NCBI GenBank assembly: GCA_010015675.1
Contig: ML977026.1
Span: forward strand, 110,485-174,484
DNA length: 64,000 nucleotides
Direction of reading: 5' to 3'
Origin: Byssothecium circinans
Taxonomy: Eukaryota; Ascomycota; Dothideomycetes; Pleosporales; Massarinaceae
Shown: positions 36,015 to 46,674 of the stretch, piece by piece
How positions within the stretch are numbered: the first letter of the stretch is position 1
Layout: every line of letters starts with the position of its first letter
Position numbers and translations under genes: made by a program
The notes under the pieces: model-generated
Told to the model about the DNA's origin: nothing
The model's input: only the letters and a program-made list of their open reading frames with translations
The model's database searches: none

Positions 36015-38417
36015 ATGGACTGTCGGAATTTGCTTAATACTACTAAACCAGTCTTCAAATCTCCTTGGGATCCATACTATGCTACCATCATGAGATCACA
36101 CGGTCTCTCGCCGTCGCCATCGCCGTCCCTTAGTAGTACTTCAAGCATTGTTTCTGCCGCCTCAAGTCTTACTGATGTGCCAACCTTCAACTCCAAATCC
36201 AGCAAGAAAGCGCACCAGGGCGAGCCTCCTCTAATCGAGCCATCTCACTTCAACTACAGCAAGGTCAACTGGAAGCGACTGCCAGGCTTTAGTGTTCCAA
36301 TTGCGCGGCCTTCACACAAGTTAATCTCGGGCATCTGGAGAGTTGGTGTACCGATCAAACATACTGTGATAAATAAGCGCTGGTGGTTATGCCTTCGCTG
36401 CCATACCACCGCTGACAATACGCTACGGCGCCACCGCTTCAACGTCGAACAAGGCAGCTCAAATCCCGCTGATCATATACGTAAGGTCCACAATAAAACC
36501 TTCAATAAGAAGAGAGAGATCGTACCACTTCCGCCAAGTATACCAGCGCCGTCCAACCTGGACTCGACCCAGCCTCGCGAACAAGCAATACTTAATGACT
36601 TTGCGCTAGCATTCAACGAAGCGAAATTCCAGGAGCTACTTGTACGATAGATCGTTTATAACAACATTCCATTTTGGCAGGTTGATAGTAAACCATTTCG
36701 CGAGCTTATTCAGTATCTCTCACCACGCGCAGGCGATGCTTTGCCTAGTCATCTAACAGTCCGTGAGTGGATGCTAAAGGCATACTAGATTTACAAGGCG
36801 GCTGTAAAGTAGGAGTTGTAGACTGCAATTAGCAAGATCCATATCTCATTCAACCTCTAGACCTCCGGCAATTGTCTTTCACTTAATGGCATAGTTGCAC
36901 ACTTTATTAATGCCGAATTCAAATCTAAAGTAATTCTCCTGGTGACACCTGAGCAGAGCAGCTCGCATGCTGGGCTCAACATTGCTAAGCAGGTTATTTG
37001 AGTGATCAGGGACTTTGGCATCTAAGACAGGTTGGGCTTCTTTGTACTAGATAACGCCTCAAACAACGATACGGCAATGGAAGTGATTGCAGAGGAGTTT
37101 GGTTTTAGAGCAAGTGAGCGCCGCCTGCGCTGCGCAGGCTATATCATCAACTTAATCGCTCGTCATCTCTTGTTCGGTTTTGACAAGAATCTCTTCAAAA
37201 TCGAGGATTCTGTGTCGGCGGACTTGAAGGATGAATTGAAGCGCTGGAGAAGGACCAGGCCAGTCAGAAAAGCTCACAACATTATCGTCTAGATATATAT
37301 AAGTCTACAAAGAAGAAAACGTTGGCACGACGCACAAGTCAGCTACCACAAGTCGGCAATTGACCCGAGTCTTTGGCATACGATTAAGCCGCGCGAGCTT
37401 CATAGAAGCAATGATACTCGCTGGAATAGTATCTACGAGGAGATTGAGACGCTCTGCAAACTACGAGCACCTTTTAAAGAATTCCTGGAGTCTGAGCGAC
37501 AGCGAGCTTTAAAAGAGAAGAGTAAGGGCTGGTGGGCTGAAGATGAAGATGCTGCGCAGAACGTTATTGTTAAGGACGCCCTCGATAAAGACGACTGGGA
37601 AGTACTCATCCAGTATAAAGATCTCCTCAAGCCATGCTAGGCGGCGACAATGGATCTTTAGGGTCAGCTAGGTGACGGCAAGTCTTGTGGACTCAGCAAC
37701 GTTTAGGCAGACATTGAATGCATCGTTAAACATTTTACGATCGCGTATGGCTAGTATAAAGATGCTTCGCTAGCTACTACCAAAGAAGAATGGCATTTCA
37801 CCACTCAGATTAAACTCGCGCTTAATAAGGCTGAAGAATACTATGCCAAACTCGGTAACTCACCTGCATATCTGGCAGCTGCTGTACTCCATCCTTCATA
37901 CACTTGGAAGTACATTGACGCTCAATGGGCTAATCAGAAATCATGGATTATAAAAGGTAAGAGAGCAGTCAAAGCCCTATGGGTTGCCGACTACAAGCAG
38001 CAACTGATCTTAGAAGCTATCTCGCCACCAAAGAAGCAGAGTCAACAGGAACCAAACATGATGGAAGAGTACCGCATGAGAGGGCTGACTCAAGCTCGAA
38101 GTCAAGGCGTCAAACAAGTGATCGCTGATGAGTTTGAGCGCTATAATAGCCAGGTACAGGTTGACACTAGGTATCCGCTGGAATAGTGGCGTACTGTTGG
38201 TATTACTGAATATCCACACCTTGCGCAGATGGCCTTCGACATGTTGTTAATACCAGCAATGAGTGATGAGCCCGAGCGAATATTCAGCCAACTTGGGCTG
38301 ATGATCACGAAGCGGCGCAATCATCTTGACCAGAGTACAATACAAGCGGTGCAGTGTTTACACTCCTGGGATAAGGCGGGCATTGTTGACCTCAGGAAAA
38401 GCTCAACGCCATCATAA
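36015..38417 (+). pseudogene. hAT transposase with multiple in-frame stops
   Basis: The frame from ATG 36015 to the TAA-type end at 38417 would encode about 800 residues, and the same frame is kept throughout, with no net indel. An N-terminal BED-type finger is suggested by WWLCLRCHTTADNTL followed by ADHIRKVH. The catalytic region has FVLDNASNNDTAMEV, with the family Asp, and RCAGYIINLIARHL. NDTRWNSIYEEI is the conserved mid-region. The C-terminal dimerisation domain is intact as MLLIPAMSDEPERIFSQLGL and RRNHLDQSTIQAVQC. About fifteen stops interrupt the frame, for example at 36648 and 36786; all can be derived from Gln, Trp or Arg codons by single transitions. It cannot make a functional transposase as is. 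Confidence 0.9.
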
Positions 38418-38569
38418 TCATGTATATAGCGACGATAGATCATCATCTACTATCTTATAAAGTTGGTGGCGTGCGCCACAGAAGCCTCCATGGATGAGAA
38501 TGGATTACATCCGGCTAATCCATCCAGATCCATCCAAGTGGCGTAATAGATATGGATCGGCCCGAAAGT

Positions 38570-38588
38570 CCATCCACTTTCCACACTG
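38570..38588 (-). repeat. Right terminal inverted repeat of the hAT element
   Basis: Complement of the left end with one transition difference. Confidence 0.88.
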
Positions 38589-38596
38589 GTCTAGGA
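38589..38596. repeat. Right target-site duplication of the hAT element
   Basis: GTCTAGGA, identical to the left copy. The flank after it (CACTTGCGCG) is the original sequence that followed the GDE1-like stop codon. Confidence 0.9.
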
Positions 38597-39513
38597 CACT
38601 TGCGCGGAGGACGGGGTGTGCTGTGTGCTCTGAAAAGATATGTTGGGGCTGTTGTAATCAGTGTCATTTCATCAATTTATGAGCTCCCATGGGAGGATAC
38701 TGGATCCTTCATAATTTGCTGGCTTTGAAACTGAGGACTACCCTCCTCTCTACGTGAGGTTGTTTACTGTTTGTAAAATTACGATACACTTCTTATTTTA
38801 CAACCTCCCTAAGTGTGAAGAGTTTTTCTGAGAGGGCGGTGCTTGAGTATGCCCGGGAGACCTTCCCTTACGTGGGATGTACGCCCTCGTGACTGCCAAT
38901 TATCTGAACATCCACGCGTGGATCATACTTCATATTAATAATGAATTAACAGCCTCTTTAATTAAGCATTCGCAGCTTTAATTAAGAATTAACGTAGCCT
39001 CCTTAGGAAGATGTTGAGATCATTATGAATCCGCAAGTTGCATATCATCCGTGAGGTTTGGTCATGTGAAATCAAGTATCATGTGACTTAGTCACGTGAT
39101 CGTGCCTTTCACCCCCTGGGCACGGTATTCAAAGCCTTAGTCTTTTAGCATTTAGTGGAGTTAGTTATTGTAAAGTACTACGGTAGCTTGCTTTCCTGAC
39201 TCGATTGATGATCGGTGTTGATAGAGAAATCGATTTTCGCCGGATTCAGACATGCCCCGCAACTACCACCGTAAGTGAGCTGGCAAACACGAGCGCCACC
39301 TCGCTATTCCCAGTTGCAGTCCTGGTGGTCTTATCCAGTACACTACCATGATTGGATCGTATAGAGGACAATTAATTAATCTCACCGGTTTCGCATACGA
39401 AAAGAAGAAACGTCCTGTACAAGAGTGGAAAGAGAAGAGCCTCGTCCCATTCTCTTACCACTCTTTCCGCTGAACACAACCTCACTCTTACTCGAAGGGT
39501 ATTCTGCAGTACC
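38597..39513. other. Intergenic DNA containing dispersed repeat copy B
   Basis: About 0.9 kb between the transposon and the ZZ-HET gene. 38750-39115 is the second copy of the dispersed repeat; the remainder should hold the HET gene promoter. Confidence 0.5.
38750..39115 (+). repeat. Dispersed repeat, copy B (possible solo LTR relic)
   Basis: Collinear with 22980-23520 through the blocks at 38880-38905 and 39020-39060; AT-rich between (AATTAAGAATTAA type). Both copies lie next to HET-domain genes. Confidence 0.5.
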
Positions 39514-41925
39514 ATGGCCCAACTTTCCACTTCAGAACCGTACTTTATCGACATCAGTGCCTACGGAAGTCTTCGAACGCGTACATGCGATACATGCCGA
39601 AAACCCTGCTTGCGAACCCGGGCCCCGTGGTACAGATGTATTATCTGTCCCAATTTCGGCGTATGCAACGAATGTTTCCAAGCGCGGCAATTCGAACACG
39701 AAAACCACGGATTCGATGAAGTCAATGTCGAGTACTTGATAAAACACAATCTCACAAGAAAAGGAGATTGGATGCGATATGTCATCCAACCCGATACCAA
39801 GTGCTTCACATGCTTAGACAATCAACCTAATGCTGGCCAGCGGGAGTGGCGGTCACTCCACGGTTTCTTTATGTCTGACCTGAAACGGTCTGGTAGTAAA
39901 GGGTGCCAGCTCTGTTCCCTAGTGTATAGGGGCTTGTCCACTGCACTCCCGTCAGCAGTTTCCGAAAATCCTGGCGTCGACATGGTCGTTGGTCCCAAGC
40001 ATATTAGGGTCAGTTTAAACGGTTCCAGAGCATATCAGACCGATTGCATGTTAATTGATCAATGGCAATGGTATTTTTATGCACTTCCTGGAGTTGAATC
40101 GCCGTGGCCCAGTGTGGACGTCGCACCAGAATATGAGAGCGAGTTCTCGTCTGCAAAGTGCTTCGACCAGCTACGCGCGTGGATCAACAAGTGCGACACT
40201 CAGCATCCACATCTTCACTGCTCTGGAGCGGATAAATCTATGCCCCGTCGTCTGCTCTCGCTTAGCAGTGGCACTGATGGATTGTCTTTACGTCTACAAG
40301 AGGTGCCCGACTCTTCTTTCGGCCGTTATATTGCTCTCAGTCATTGCTGGGGAGCTCTGCCCACCTTGAGGACATTGAGCACCAATATCATCGAAATGCG
40401 CCAGTCCATAGCGCTCGAGGACCTACCCAAGACATTCAAAGATGCGGTTTATTGCGCACAGCAGCTGGATATAGAGTTTATCTGGATTGATTCCCTGTGC
40501 ATCATCCAAGACGACGCCTTAGACTGGCAAATTGAATCCAGCAAGATGGAGCAGTACTATTCCAAGGCCTGGCTTGTGATTATCGCAGCGGCGGCGGGAG
40601 GCGATACTGAAGGATTCCTCGGAAGCCGGCCTGCGATATATCAAGGCATTCCCCTACAAACAGTTGAAGCTAGTGGCGAGTTTGATATGTGCATACGCCA
40701 CGTGTTTCCACATATTCAAGGTGATGCATCAAGCGATGCAGATATGCAAGGCAGCTTTACAAGCCTCCGAGGATGGTGTCTTCAAGAAACTATACTTGCG
40801 CGTCGTAGCGTGTCATTTCACGCATCGGAGATGGTATGGGAATGTCACACATCAATCAACTGCCAATGTGGGAGGAAATTGCCGCTCAGTGGCACGTTTG
40901 ACCTCGACAGATTGAAACGTAAATACGAGCCCATAGAGCCGTTCCATTACATTCCCAGTGTTTTGGGCACCGGTAGTCGATTTACGTATCCCGTTGATCG
41001 TTGGAGATATATTGGGAAACCTTTTACGAGACGCTTGACAAGAGCCGCCATGTCTGAAGAATGGAGAGCACTAACTGTTCCGCTCTACACTCAGCGTCAA
41101 TTGACGAAGCGAAGCGATAAACTACCCGCACTCGCGGGCATAGCTGCTTTGCTGGGCTCGTGGGATATGGGGTGCTATATGGCAGGAATTTGGAAAGAGG
41201 ACGCCCAGCTCGGCTTGTTGTGGAATATCAAGGCGAGAGAGGAACGCCCTGCTCTCTCTGATCCTCCGGCGCCATCATTTTCCTGGGCATCCATCGACCA
41301 ACGCGTCGAGTACAAACTCCCTGGATATGCGGCACATGCGGCTTTGGAATCTGAAAAGTTTCTGTACGGTGATGTGAACATCCGCGTTATGAACGTCGCT
41401 ATGCAGCTGGAAAGTTCAAGCCCATATGGAGCTGTGTCCGGCGGCAACATTACTCTATCCGGCCTGATTTCGCATTCATATTTGTCTTTGCATGACGGCA
41501 AGTTTAATCTTGAGCCCATGGTCGATTGCAAAACCGTCCAAACACATTACACACGCGCCTATGGGAAAAGAGATCTCTTCTTCCCAGACACATTTCTCCA
41601 GGCGGCTGTACTTCAAGGCAAAGATAAAAGTCTGATGACTACGGTTCGTCGAAGTCAAAAGGCACGGAGTGAACAGCAAGACTTCACGTCTGAGGTTGAT
41701 TGCCTCATTGTAGCGAACATTCGAACTCCAGTAAGAGATCCCAGGGGTATATTTGGAGTCCCACCGGATACCCAAGAGTATGCGCTGCTCGTTCTCGGCA
41801 AAATAGAGTGTTCAGGAGACATCTGGATCTATGAACGACTGGGCATGGCTGTTTTCTTATTTAAGCCTGACATTGGAACGGCTTGGCTTGAGAAAGCGGA
41901 AGAAAGAGAAATAATCATTCGTTGA
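39514..41925 (+). CDS. HET-domain protein with N-terminal ZZ-type zinc finger
   Basis: A single-exon gene of 803 aa from ATG 39514. Residues 25-71 form a ZZ-type finger: CDTCRKPC, then WYRCIICPNFGVCNECFQ and the HENH histidines. The HET domain starts near residue 270 with GRYIALSHCWG, then TFKDAVYCAQQLDIEFIWID and SLCIIQDDALDWQ, with RGWCLQETILARRSVSF further on. The C-terminal half has no recognised domain but contains FSWASIDQRV, a tract common in long HET proteins. ZZ fingers bind peptides or modified N-termini in other proteins, so this one may sense a partner (inference). It is flanked upstream by a dispersed repeat and a hAT insertion. Confidence 0.9.
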   Translation: MAQLSTSEPYFIDISAYGSLRTRTCDTCRKPCLRTRAPWYRCIICPNFGVCNECFQARQFEHENHGFDEVNVEYLIKHNLTRKGDWMRYVIQPDTKCFTCLDNQPNAGQREWRSLHGFFMSDLKRSGSKGCQLCSLVYRGLSTALPSAVSENPGVDMVVGPKHIRVSLNGSRAYQTDCMLIDQWQWYFYALPGVESPWPSVDVAPEYESEFSSAKCFDQLRAWINKCDTQHPHLHCSGADKSMPRRLLSLSSGTDGLSLRLQEVPDSSFGRYIALSHCWGALPTLRTLSTNIIEMRQSIALEDLPKTFKDAVYCAQQLDIEFIWIDSLCIIQDDALDWQIESSKMEQYYSKAWLVIIAAAAGGDTEGFLGSRPAIYQGIPLQTVEASGEFDMCIRHVFPHIQGDASSDADMQGSFTSLRGWCLQETILARRSVSFHASEMVWECHTSINCQCGRKLPLSGTFDLDRLKRKYEPIEPFHYIPSVLGTGSRFTYPVDRWRYIGKPFTRRLTRAAMSEEWRALTVPLYTQRQLTKRSDKLPALAGIAALLGSWDMGCYMAGIWKEDAQLGLLWNIKAREERPALSDPPAPSFSWASIDQRVEYKLPGYAAHAALESEKFLYGDVNIRVMNVAMQLESSSPYGAVSGGNITLSGLISHSYLSLHDGKFNLEPMVDCKTVQTHYTRAYGKRDLFFPDTFLQAAVLQGKDKSLMTTVRRSQKARSEQQDFTSEVDCLIVANIRTPVRDPRGIFGVPPDTQEYALLVLGKIECSGDIWIYERLGMAVFLFKPDIGTAWLEKAEEREIIIR

Positions 41926-43057
41926 ATGGTGGGAAGTAACAGCGGTTTCAACGGTACGTACATCATAGAACAACAACCACCCACCAGGGAAAAAAAATAC
42001 TAACCAGCCTTAACCCAGGCCTGACCGGCCATCGACATCCATGTTACACATATATCACACAGACCGTACTTTCTTTCCTTTTTATCCTTGCGTGGAGGGG
42101 GATTGATGGCCGACAGGCCTCCCCACTAGAGGCAGCCACCAGAAAACCTGCCCTCACTTCCTCTTTGAAGACGGACTCTGGCCATAGATGAGATCACCTG
42201 ACTATCACCTTATATAGTCTTCCTCTATAGTTGCTGCTCGATCACTCAATCAGTCACTTTCTCTCACTCACTCAGAGCCTCATTTTAACACTTCCATGTG
42301 CTCGGCACGTCCCATCATCAACCATCGAGCCGTTTATCTAACAAGTGCTTGGAGTGATGCTATAATCCCTTAGCCTATTAACACAAGGCGTCCAAGTCTT
42401 CGATATCGTTCTATTACTCTGCTAATACTTTATTAATACAAATGGAGACTTCGAAATCGTGAGTATCACCTTAGAAGACGCGACGGAAATAGGGACTACA
42501 GTACCAATGATAATTATGAATTGACCATAACTGAGCAGATACTAAGATTAAATCAAGATAAATGACGTACAAATCAATACCTAATACTGTTACTATCTGT
42601 TGGCAAATAGCCCTCTAATGGCTAGTTTTTCGATAGAGCGAAGGGATAGCTCTGAACGGAAATTACTTTTCAAATACCGTCCTCAGCATTTCCACAACTG
42701 TGACAGCACCTGTGGCATAGCGCAAATGTCAATATCCCTAGGTCACCTTCCTAGTTAAATTTTAATTCGCCATTCATTCTTCACGAAAATTTAACCCTTA
42801 AAATCCCCGGCAACAACATTTGTAGTAGAAGGCTCCACACCAACCGTCCGTATGGGAGCCCCAAGGTTGATACAGCGCCAGCCGCATGGCCCAAGAAGGT
42901 GATTTCTAAGCTTTCGTCATATTCTACCAGGTCTTTCCTTACTGAGCACACCTCATTTCTATATAGCGGCATTATTCGTCGTATGCAAAATACCCCCATT
43001 ACCCATTAAACCAACCCTATCCAAACACCATCACAACGCCCAACAACCCAACCCACC
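41926..43057. other. AT-rich intergenic DNA
   Basis: About 1.1 kb between convergent genes. No gene or clear repeat was recognised. Confidence 0.45.
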
Positions 43058-44547
43058 TCAAATCTTCGCCTGCAACGCAAACACCTCCCCACCCCAGCCC
43101 CTCTCCCTCTCCCTGCCACCCCTATGCCTCCTCGTAACCTCACTCGGCACACTCGGCACCTCCTCCACCTCGCTCTCCCGCTCACCCTCGTCCATACCCC
43201 CGCTCCCCTCCTCAAGATACGCATACTCCCTCCTCCACTCCGCCAACATATCAACCGTAACATTGCTCCCCCCACAAAGCACAACCACCACCTTCTCCTC
43301 CCTCCGCACCTTCCTCCCCAGCGCGCGTTCCAACCTCCCCCCATAACAAAGCGCCACATTAACCCCACACGCCAACTCGACCATAACCCGCTCATCGTCC
43401 GCCAACCTCCAACACCCCATCGCCGCCTCCGCATCCGGCAGCACCACGCTCCTCACATTCGCTCTCTGCGCATAGTCGAACGTCGCCTGCGTGACGCGCG
43501 CGCAGCCGAGGCTTGTGGCCTGGCTGGTGACTTCGGCGAGGGTGGTGAGTTCGCCGGCCTTGAGGGCGGAGGAGAGCGAGTGTGCGCCCGCGGTTTCGAG
43601 ACCGAGGACTGTGGTGCGCGAGGAGAGCGAGAGCGTGTCGAGCGTTTGCATGATGCCGTTAAGCAGGCCGCCGCCGCCGACGGAGCAGATTATTACGTCT
43701 GCGGGGGACGAAGTTTGGGTTTGCATTTGAGAGGCGATTTCAGACATTAGGGTTGCGTTGCCGCACCAGATGTCCGGGTGGTCGAAGGGCGGGGTGTAGA
43801 TGGCTGCTGGGCCGGCCTGTTGGGTGAAGCGTGTGTTAGTCTTGGAAAAGAGGACTGGGTTTGGGTTGTTGCGCTCTGCGGGAGCGTGGGAAGGGGGGGA
43901 AGAAGGGGTGGGATTTACCTTCGGCATAATCTCCTCCCTCATAAACCGATCCGCATCCGCCCACGCGTTCCCGTGCTGCAACACCTCAAACGCGCCCGCA
44001 GCCTTGATCTTGCTCACCATGAGCGGTTTGATCGTCTTGGGGAGCACGACCGTACACGGAAGGCCTAGAGTGCGCGAGGCGTGGACGGCGGCGAGACCGG
44101 CGTTGCCGCCCGAGGAGCAGAAGATGTGTGGTGTGGTGGTGAGCGTTGGGGGTAGTTCTTCGAGACGGCGGAGGATGTAGTTGCCGATGCCTCTGGGGGG
44201 ATGTTAGTGTTGCTGTTTGGAGGAAGGGGAAGGGGGAGGATATACCGTGATTTAAAGGAGCCGGATGGTTGGAGTGTTTCGAGCTTGAGGAAGATTCTGC
44301 TTCTACGATTTAGAACTCTCTAATCTTGTTTTCAAAGAGAGGGACGGATCGTGAATGCCCGAGAGAAAAAAAGGAAAGGGAGTGGACGATGTTGTGTATG
44401 GTTAAATGGGAGAAAAAAGATGAAAGTAGAGAGTGTGTGACCGTACCATCCCGCAGCCTGCGAAAGCGCATACGACTCCCTCAACGGCGTCTCGACCCAC
44501 GGCCTGGCCTGCTGTTGCGGCGACGGCGCAGATGGATGAACGACCAT
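43058..44547 (-). CDS. PLP-dependent L-serine/L-threonine dehydratase
   Basis: A fold-type II pyridoxal-phosphate enzyme that deaminates L-serine to pyruvate or L-threonine to 2-oxobutyrate, probably cytosolic and catabolic. Exons are 44547-44447, 44299-44246, 44192-43919 and 43816-43058, giving 395 aa; phases agree. The joined N-terminal part reads AAGCRIFLKLETLQPSGSFK, where K50 in SGSFKSRG is the Schiff-base lysine. CSSGGNAGLA is the phosphate and substrate-binding loop, and CSVGGGGLLNG the glycine-rich PLP-phosphate loop. The C-terminus adds about 60 charged residues beyond the usual end (EEGSGGMDEGERESEVEE). No ACT domain is present, so allosteric control like that of biosynthetic threonine deaminase is not expected. 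Three 21-bp repeats lie about 350-400 bp upstream of the start. Confidence 0.88.
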
Positions 44548-45590
44548 TGTGAATTGTATTCTCGACTTCTCTTCCCTCTCTTGAGAAGCCTACGTAAAAG
44601 AAGAGATAGAATGTGTGGTAAGGAAGAAGCAGTGATCAAAAAGAGAAGCAAATCTCAGGGACAAAAAATAACTGCTACCACAAAAAATTCAGTCTGGCAA
44701 TTCCTACTCGTATCAGCCAACTGGGTAGACAAGCAATATATACGCCTCCCTCACCGAAACATTCCCGTTCCCACATCCCCATCCGCAACAACCCATCGCA
44801 TCCCTTCCCATCCACTCCCATCTCCACACCCCAAAGCACCAATCGCGATAAAACCACAATCCCAGAGCCAAGGTTCTCACCGAACGTAGTATCTCTTACC
44901 CTATAACCTACCCGAATTACCCTATAACTTACCTCCATTACCCTATAACTATTCCGATAAGGCGTAGTCAGCGCACAGGCTTGCATCACGTTGTCGAAAA
45001 CAGCGCTGACGGATCCATACTCCGAACATGGTTTGGCTTCCCATCCGCCGGTTATTCACGGCGTTCCGCTCTTTTGTTATCAGTCACTCAGGGCACGGAA
45101 TGTCTGCGCTTGGCGGGAACTAAAGGATTTTAGGGTCTGGTCTGGGGGATCCGACGAAGATTTTGCGGGGAGATTGTCCGATTATGCTTGGTGATGTTGA
45201 TGTTAGCGCATAGTGGAGAAGGTACCATGTTCTAGAATGTCTTATGCGATTCGCCGACGTCTGCTGCGACGATAGTGAAGGGCCGCAGTGTAAGGTTTCG
45301 ACGGCGAAAAGTCGCGTTTCCGTCGGGAAAGTGTGCGAAAGACGGCGGTTTTCTTGGTTGTGGCCGAGAGGTCGGGAGGGGAGCCGATTACGTTGATTGC
45401 GCATCAGATTGTGCGATAAGGCTCGGTGAACTGGGAAATGGGAACTGGATACCGCGTAAAGGAATGTTGACTTATCGGATCTGTCATGTGAAATTTTTGG
45501 TTCTTTTCTAAACCCCAAAACGCCGTCCGGGTATCAATGCACACATCACCCTCCCAACTCTCCAGCTTCCCCGGTCTCCACCTGTCGCAC
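44548..45590. promoter_or_regulatory. Promoter of the dehydratase and 3' flank of the prenyltransferase alpha gene
   Basis: About 1 kb. Contains the 21-bp tandem repeat at 44897-44959; no supported gene. Confidence 0.45.
44897..44959. repeat. Three 21-bp direct repeats
   Basis: TACCCTATAAC occurs at 44897, 44918 and 44939, exactly 21 bp apart; the rest of each unit is diverged. Confidence 0.85.
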
Positions 45591-46674
45591 TTACGCTACC
45601 GCTTCATTCTGGTCAAGCAAACCCTTTCTGAAGTTCCAATAATGGGCCCTGATTGGATCAAACTTGGTCGCCAGCAGATCCAGCGCCTTCCTCGCCTCGT
45701 CTTTGTTATTCTCCTCTTCGGCATAAATATCTGCAAGCAAATCAAGAGCATGGCTTGAATAGATATCATCCGGACGTCGCATATCCGCAAATTCGAGCGC
45801 AAAGTCTTTCAGAGTAGACCAGGGCAGCTTCCCCTGACGCACAATGCCTTTGAGGTAGTTCCAGGGGCTCTGGTTCTGCGGCGCTTTGCGAATCTCACGC
45901 TTCGCGTACCTGGAACTCGTCAGTATATTGTAACTTCCTACCACATGGGTTCCCCAAGCACTCACTCCATCTCCCGCTTCACCACCTCTTCCGGCAGCTC
46001 CCCACCATCCCTTCCCCCAACCACCAAAAACCATCTATGGTTCCACGCCGAATTATTCCTCACATCCGCATCGATCATGCCCTCCGTCCACTGCAACTCC
46101 TCTTCGTCATCAAACAAGCCAAAGCGCTTGACTAGCCATTGTCTGTAGCTCCACACGTGGTAGTTCTTCGAGTCTTGCTCGAGCATGGTGGAGATAAATT
46201 CGGGTTCGCCTTTAGGAGAGCCGATGCCGTCGATGATGGTCTGGCGGTGGTGCCAGATCTGGTAGTTCTTGAGGTGTTTGAGGGCGGTCGGGTTGAGCCA
46301 GGCGATTTCGTCTTGGAGGGAGGCTTTGAGCTCGGAGAGCGTTTTTGCGCGGTAGAGCCTAAATAGAACTCCCATTAGTACTATGACTTTTTTTTGTTCA
46401 TGTGTCGCGGGTGTAGGCTCGCTCTTGGTCGACACAAAGGAGAGGAAACTCACCAAACTGTATAATGCGCCGGATTCATAGATATGATATGCTCCGTGAG
46501 CCCCAGAACCCGCTCACTGAACTCATTCTTCGCCATCACCGCACGCAGATAGCCCATGGCCTCGCTGTACTCGTCGGTATACGCGATGGCCGCCAGTGGG
46601 TGCAGGCCGCCGTCATCCTGTGGCAGCGGCTCGACGTCGGACCACTCGGGGTCATCGTGGTAGAATTTGGGCAT
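45591..46674 (-). CDS. RAM2: Protein farnesyltransferase/geranylgeranyltransferase I alpha subunit
   Basis: The shared alpha subunit of the CaaX prenyltransferases, which lipidate Ras/Rho-type proteins in the cytosol. Exons are 46674-46454, 46358-45966 and 45909-45591, giving 310 aa. The PFTA repeats are clear: an N-W motif split by the first intron (MNPAHYTVW), then HLKNYQIWHHRQ, DSKNYHVWSYRQWLV, VRNNSAWNHRWF and, in exon 3, NQSPWNYLKGI. The start is ATG 46674 (MPKFYHDDPEWSDVEPL); the frame is open upstream but has no other ATG. The partner beta subunits are not in the window. It is a little shorter than usual (about 330-350 aa). Confidence 0.9.

Larger units (their letters stand above)
35813..38588 (+). 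mobile_element. hAT-superfamily DNA transposon (2776 bp, inactivated)
   Basis: A nearly full-length class II element bounded by a perfect 8-bp target duplication, the size made by hAT transposases. The terminal inverted repeats read CAGTGTGGAAAG then C or T, then GGATGG on each end (35813-35831 and the complement of 38570-38588). Subterminal regions carry several copies of GATCCATC, as is usual for hAT transposase-binding zones. Inside is one transposase-derived frame that is broken only by stop codons. Confidence 0.93.

Noticed and set aside
36015..38417. Reassigned stop codons (TAG read as an amino acid) to explain the transposase and the DUF7924-like gene
   Set aside because: All cellular genes in the window end at ordinary stops, including TAG, and lack internal TAG; RIP explains the pattern better. 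TAA and TGA also occur among the internal stops.
44897..44959. Interstitial telomere repeat
   Set aside because: CCCTA occurs but the unit is 21 bp with CCCTATAAC, not tandem CCCTAA.
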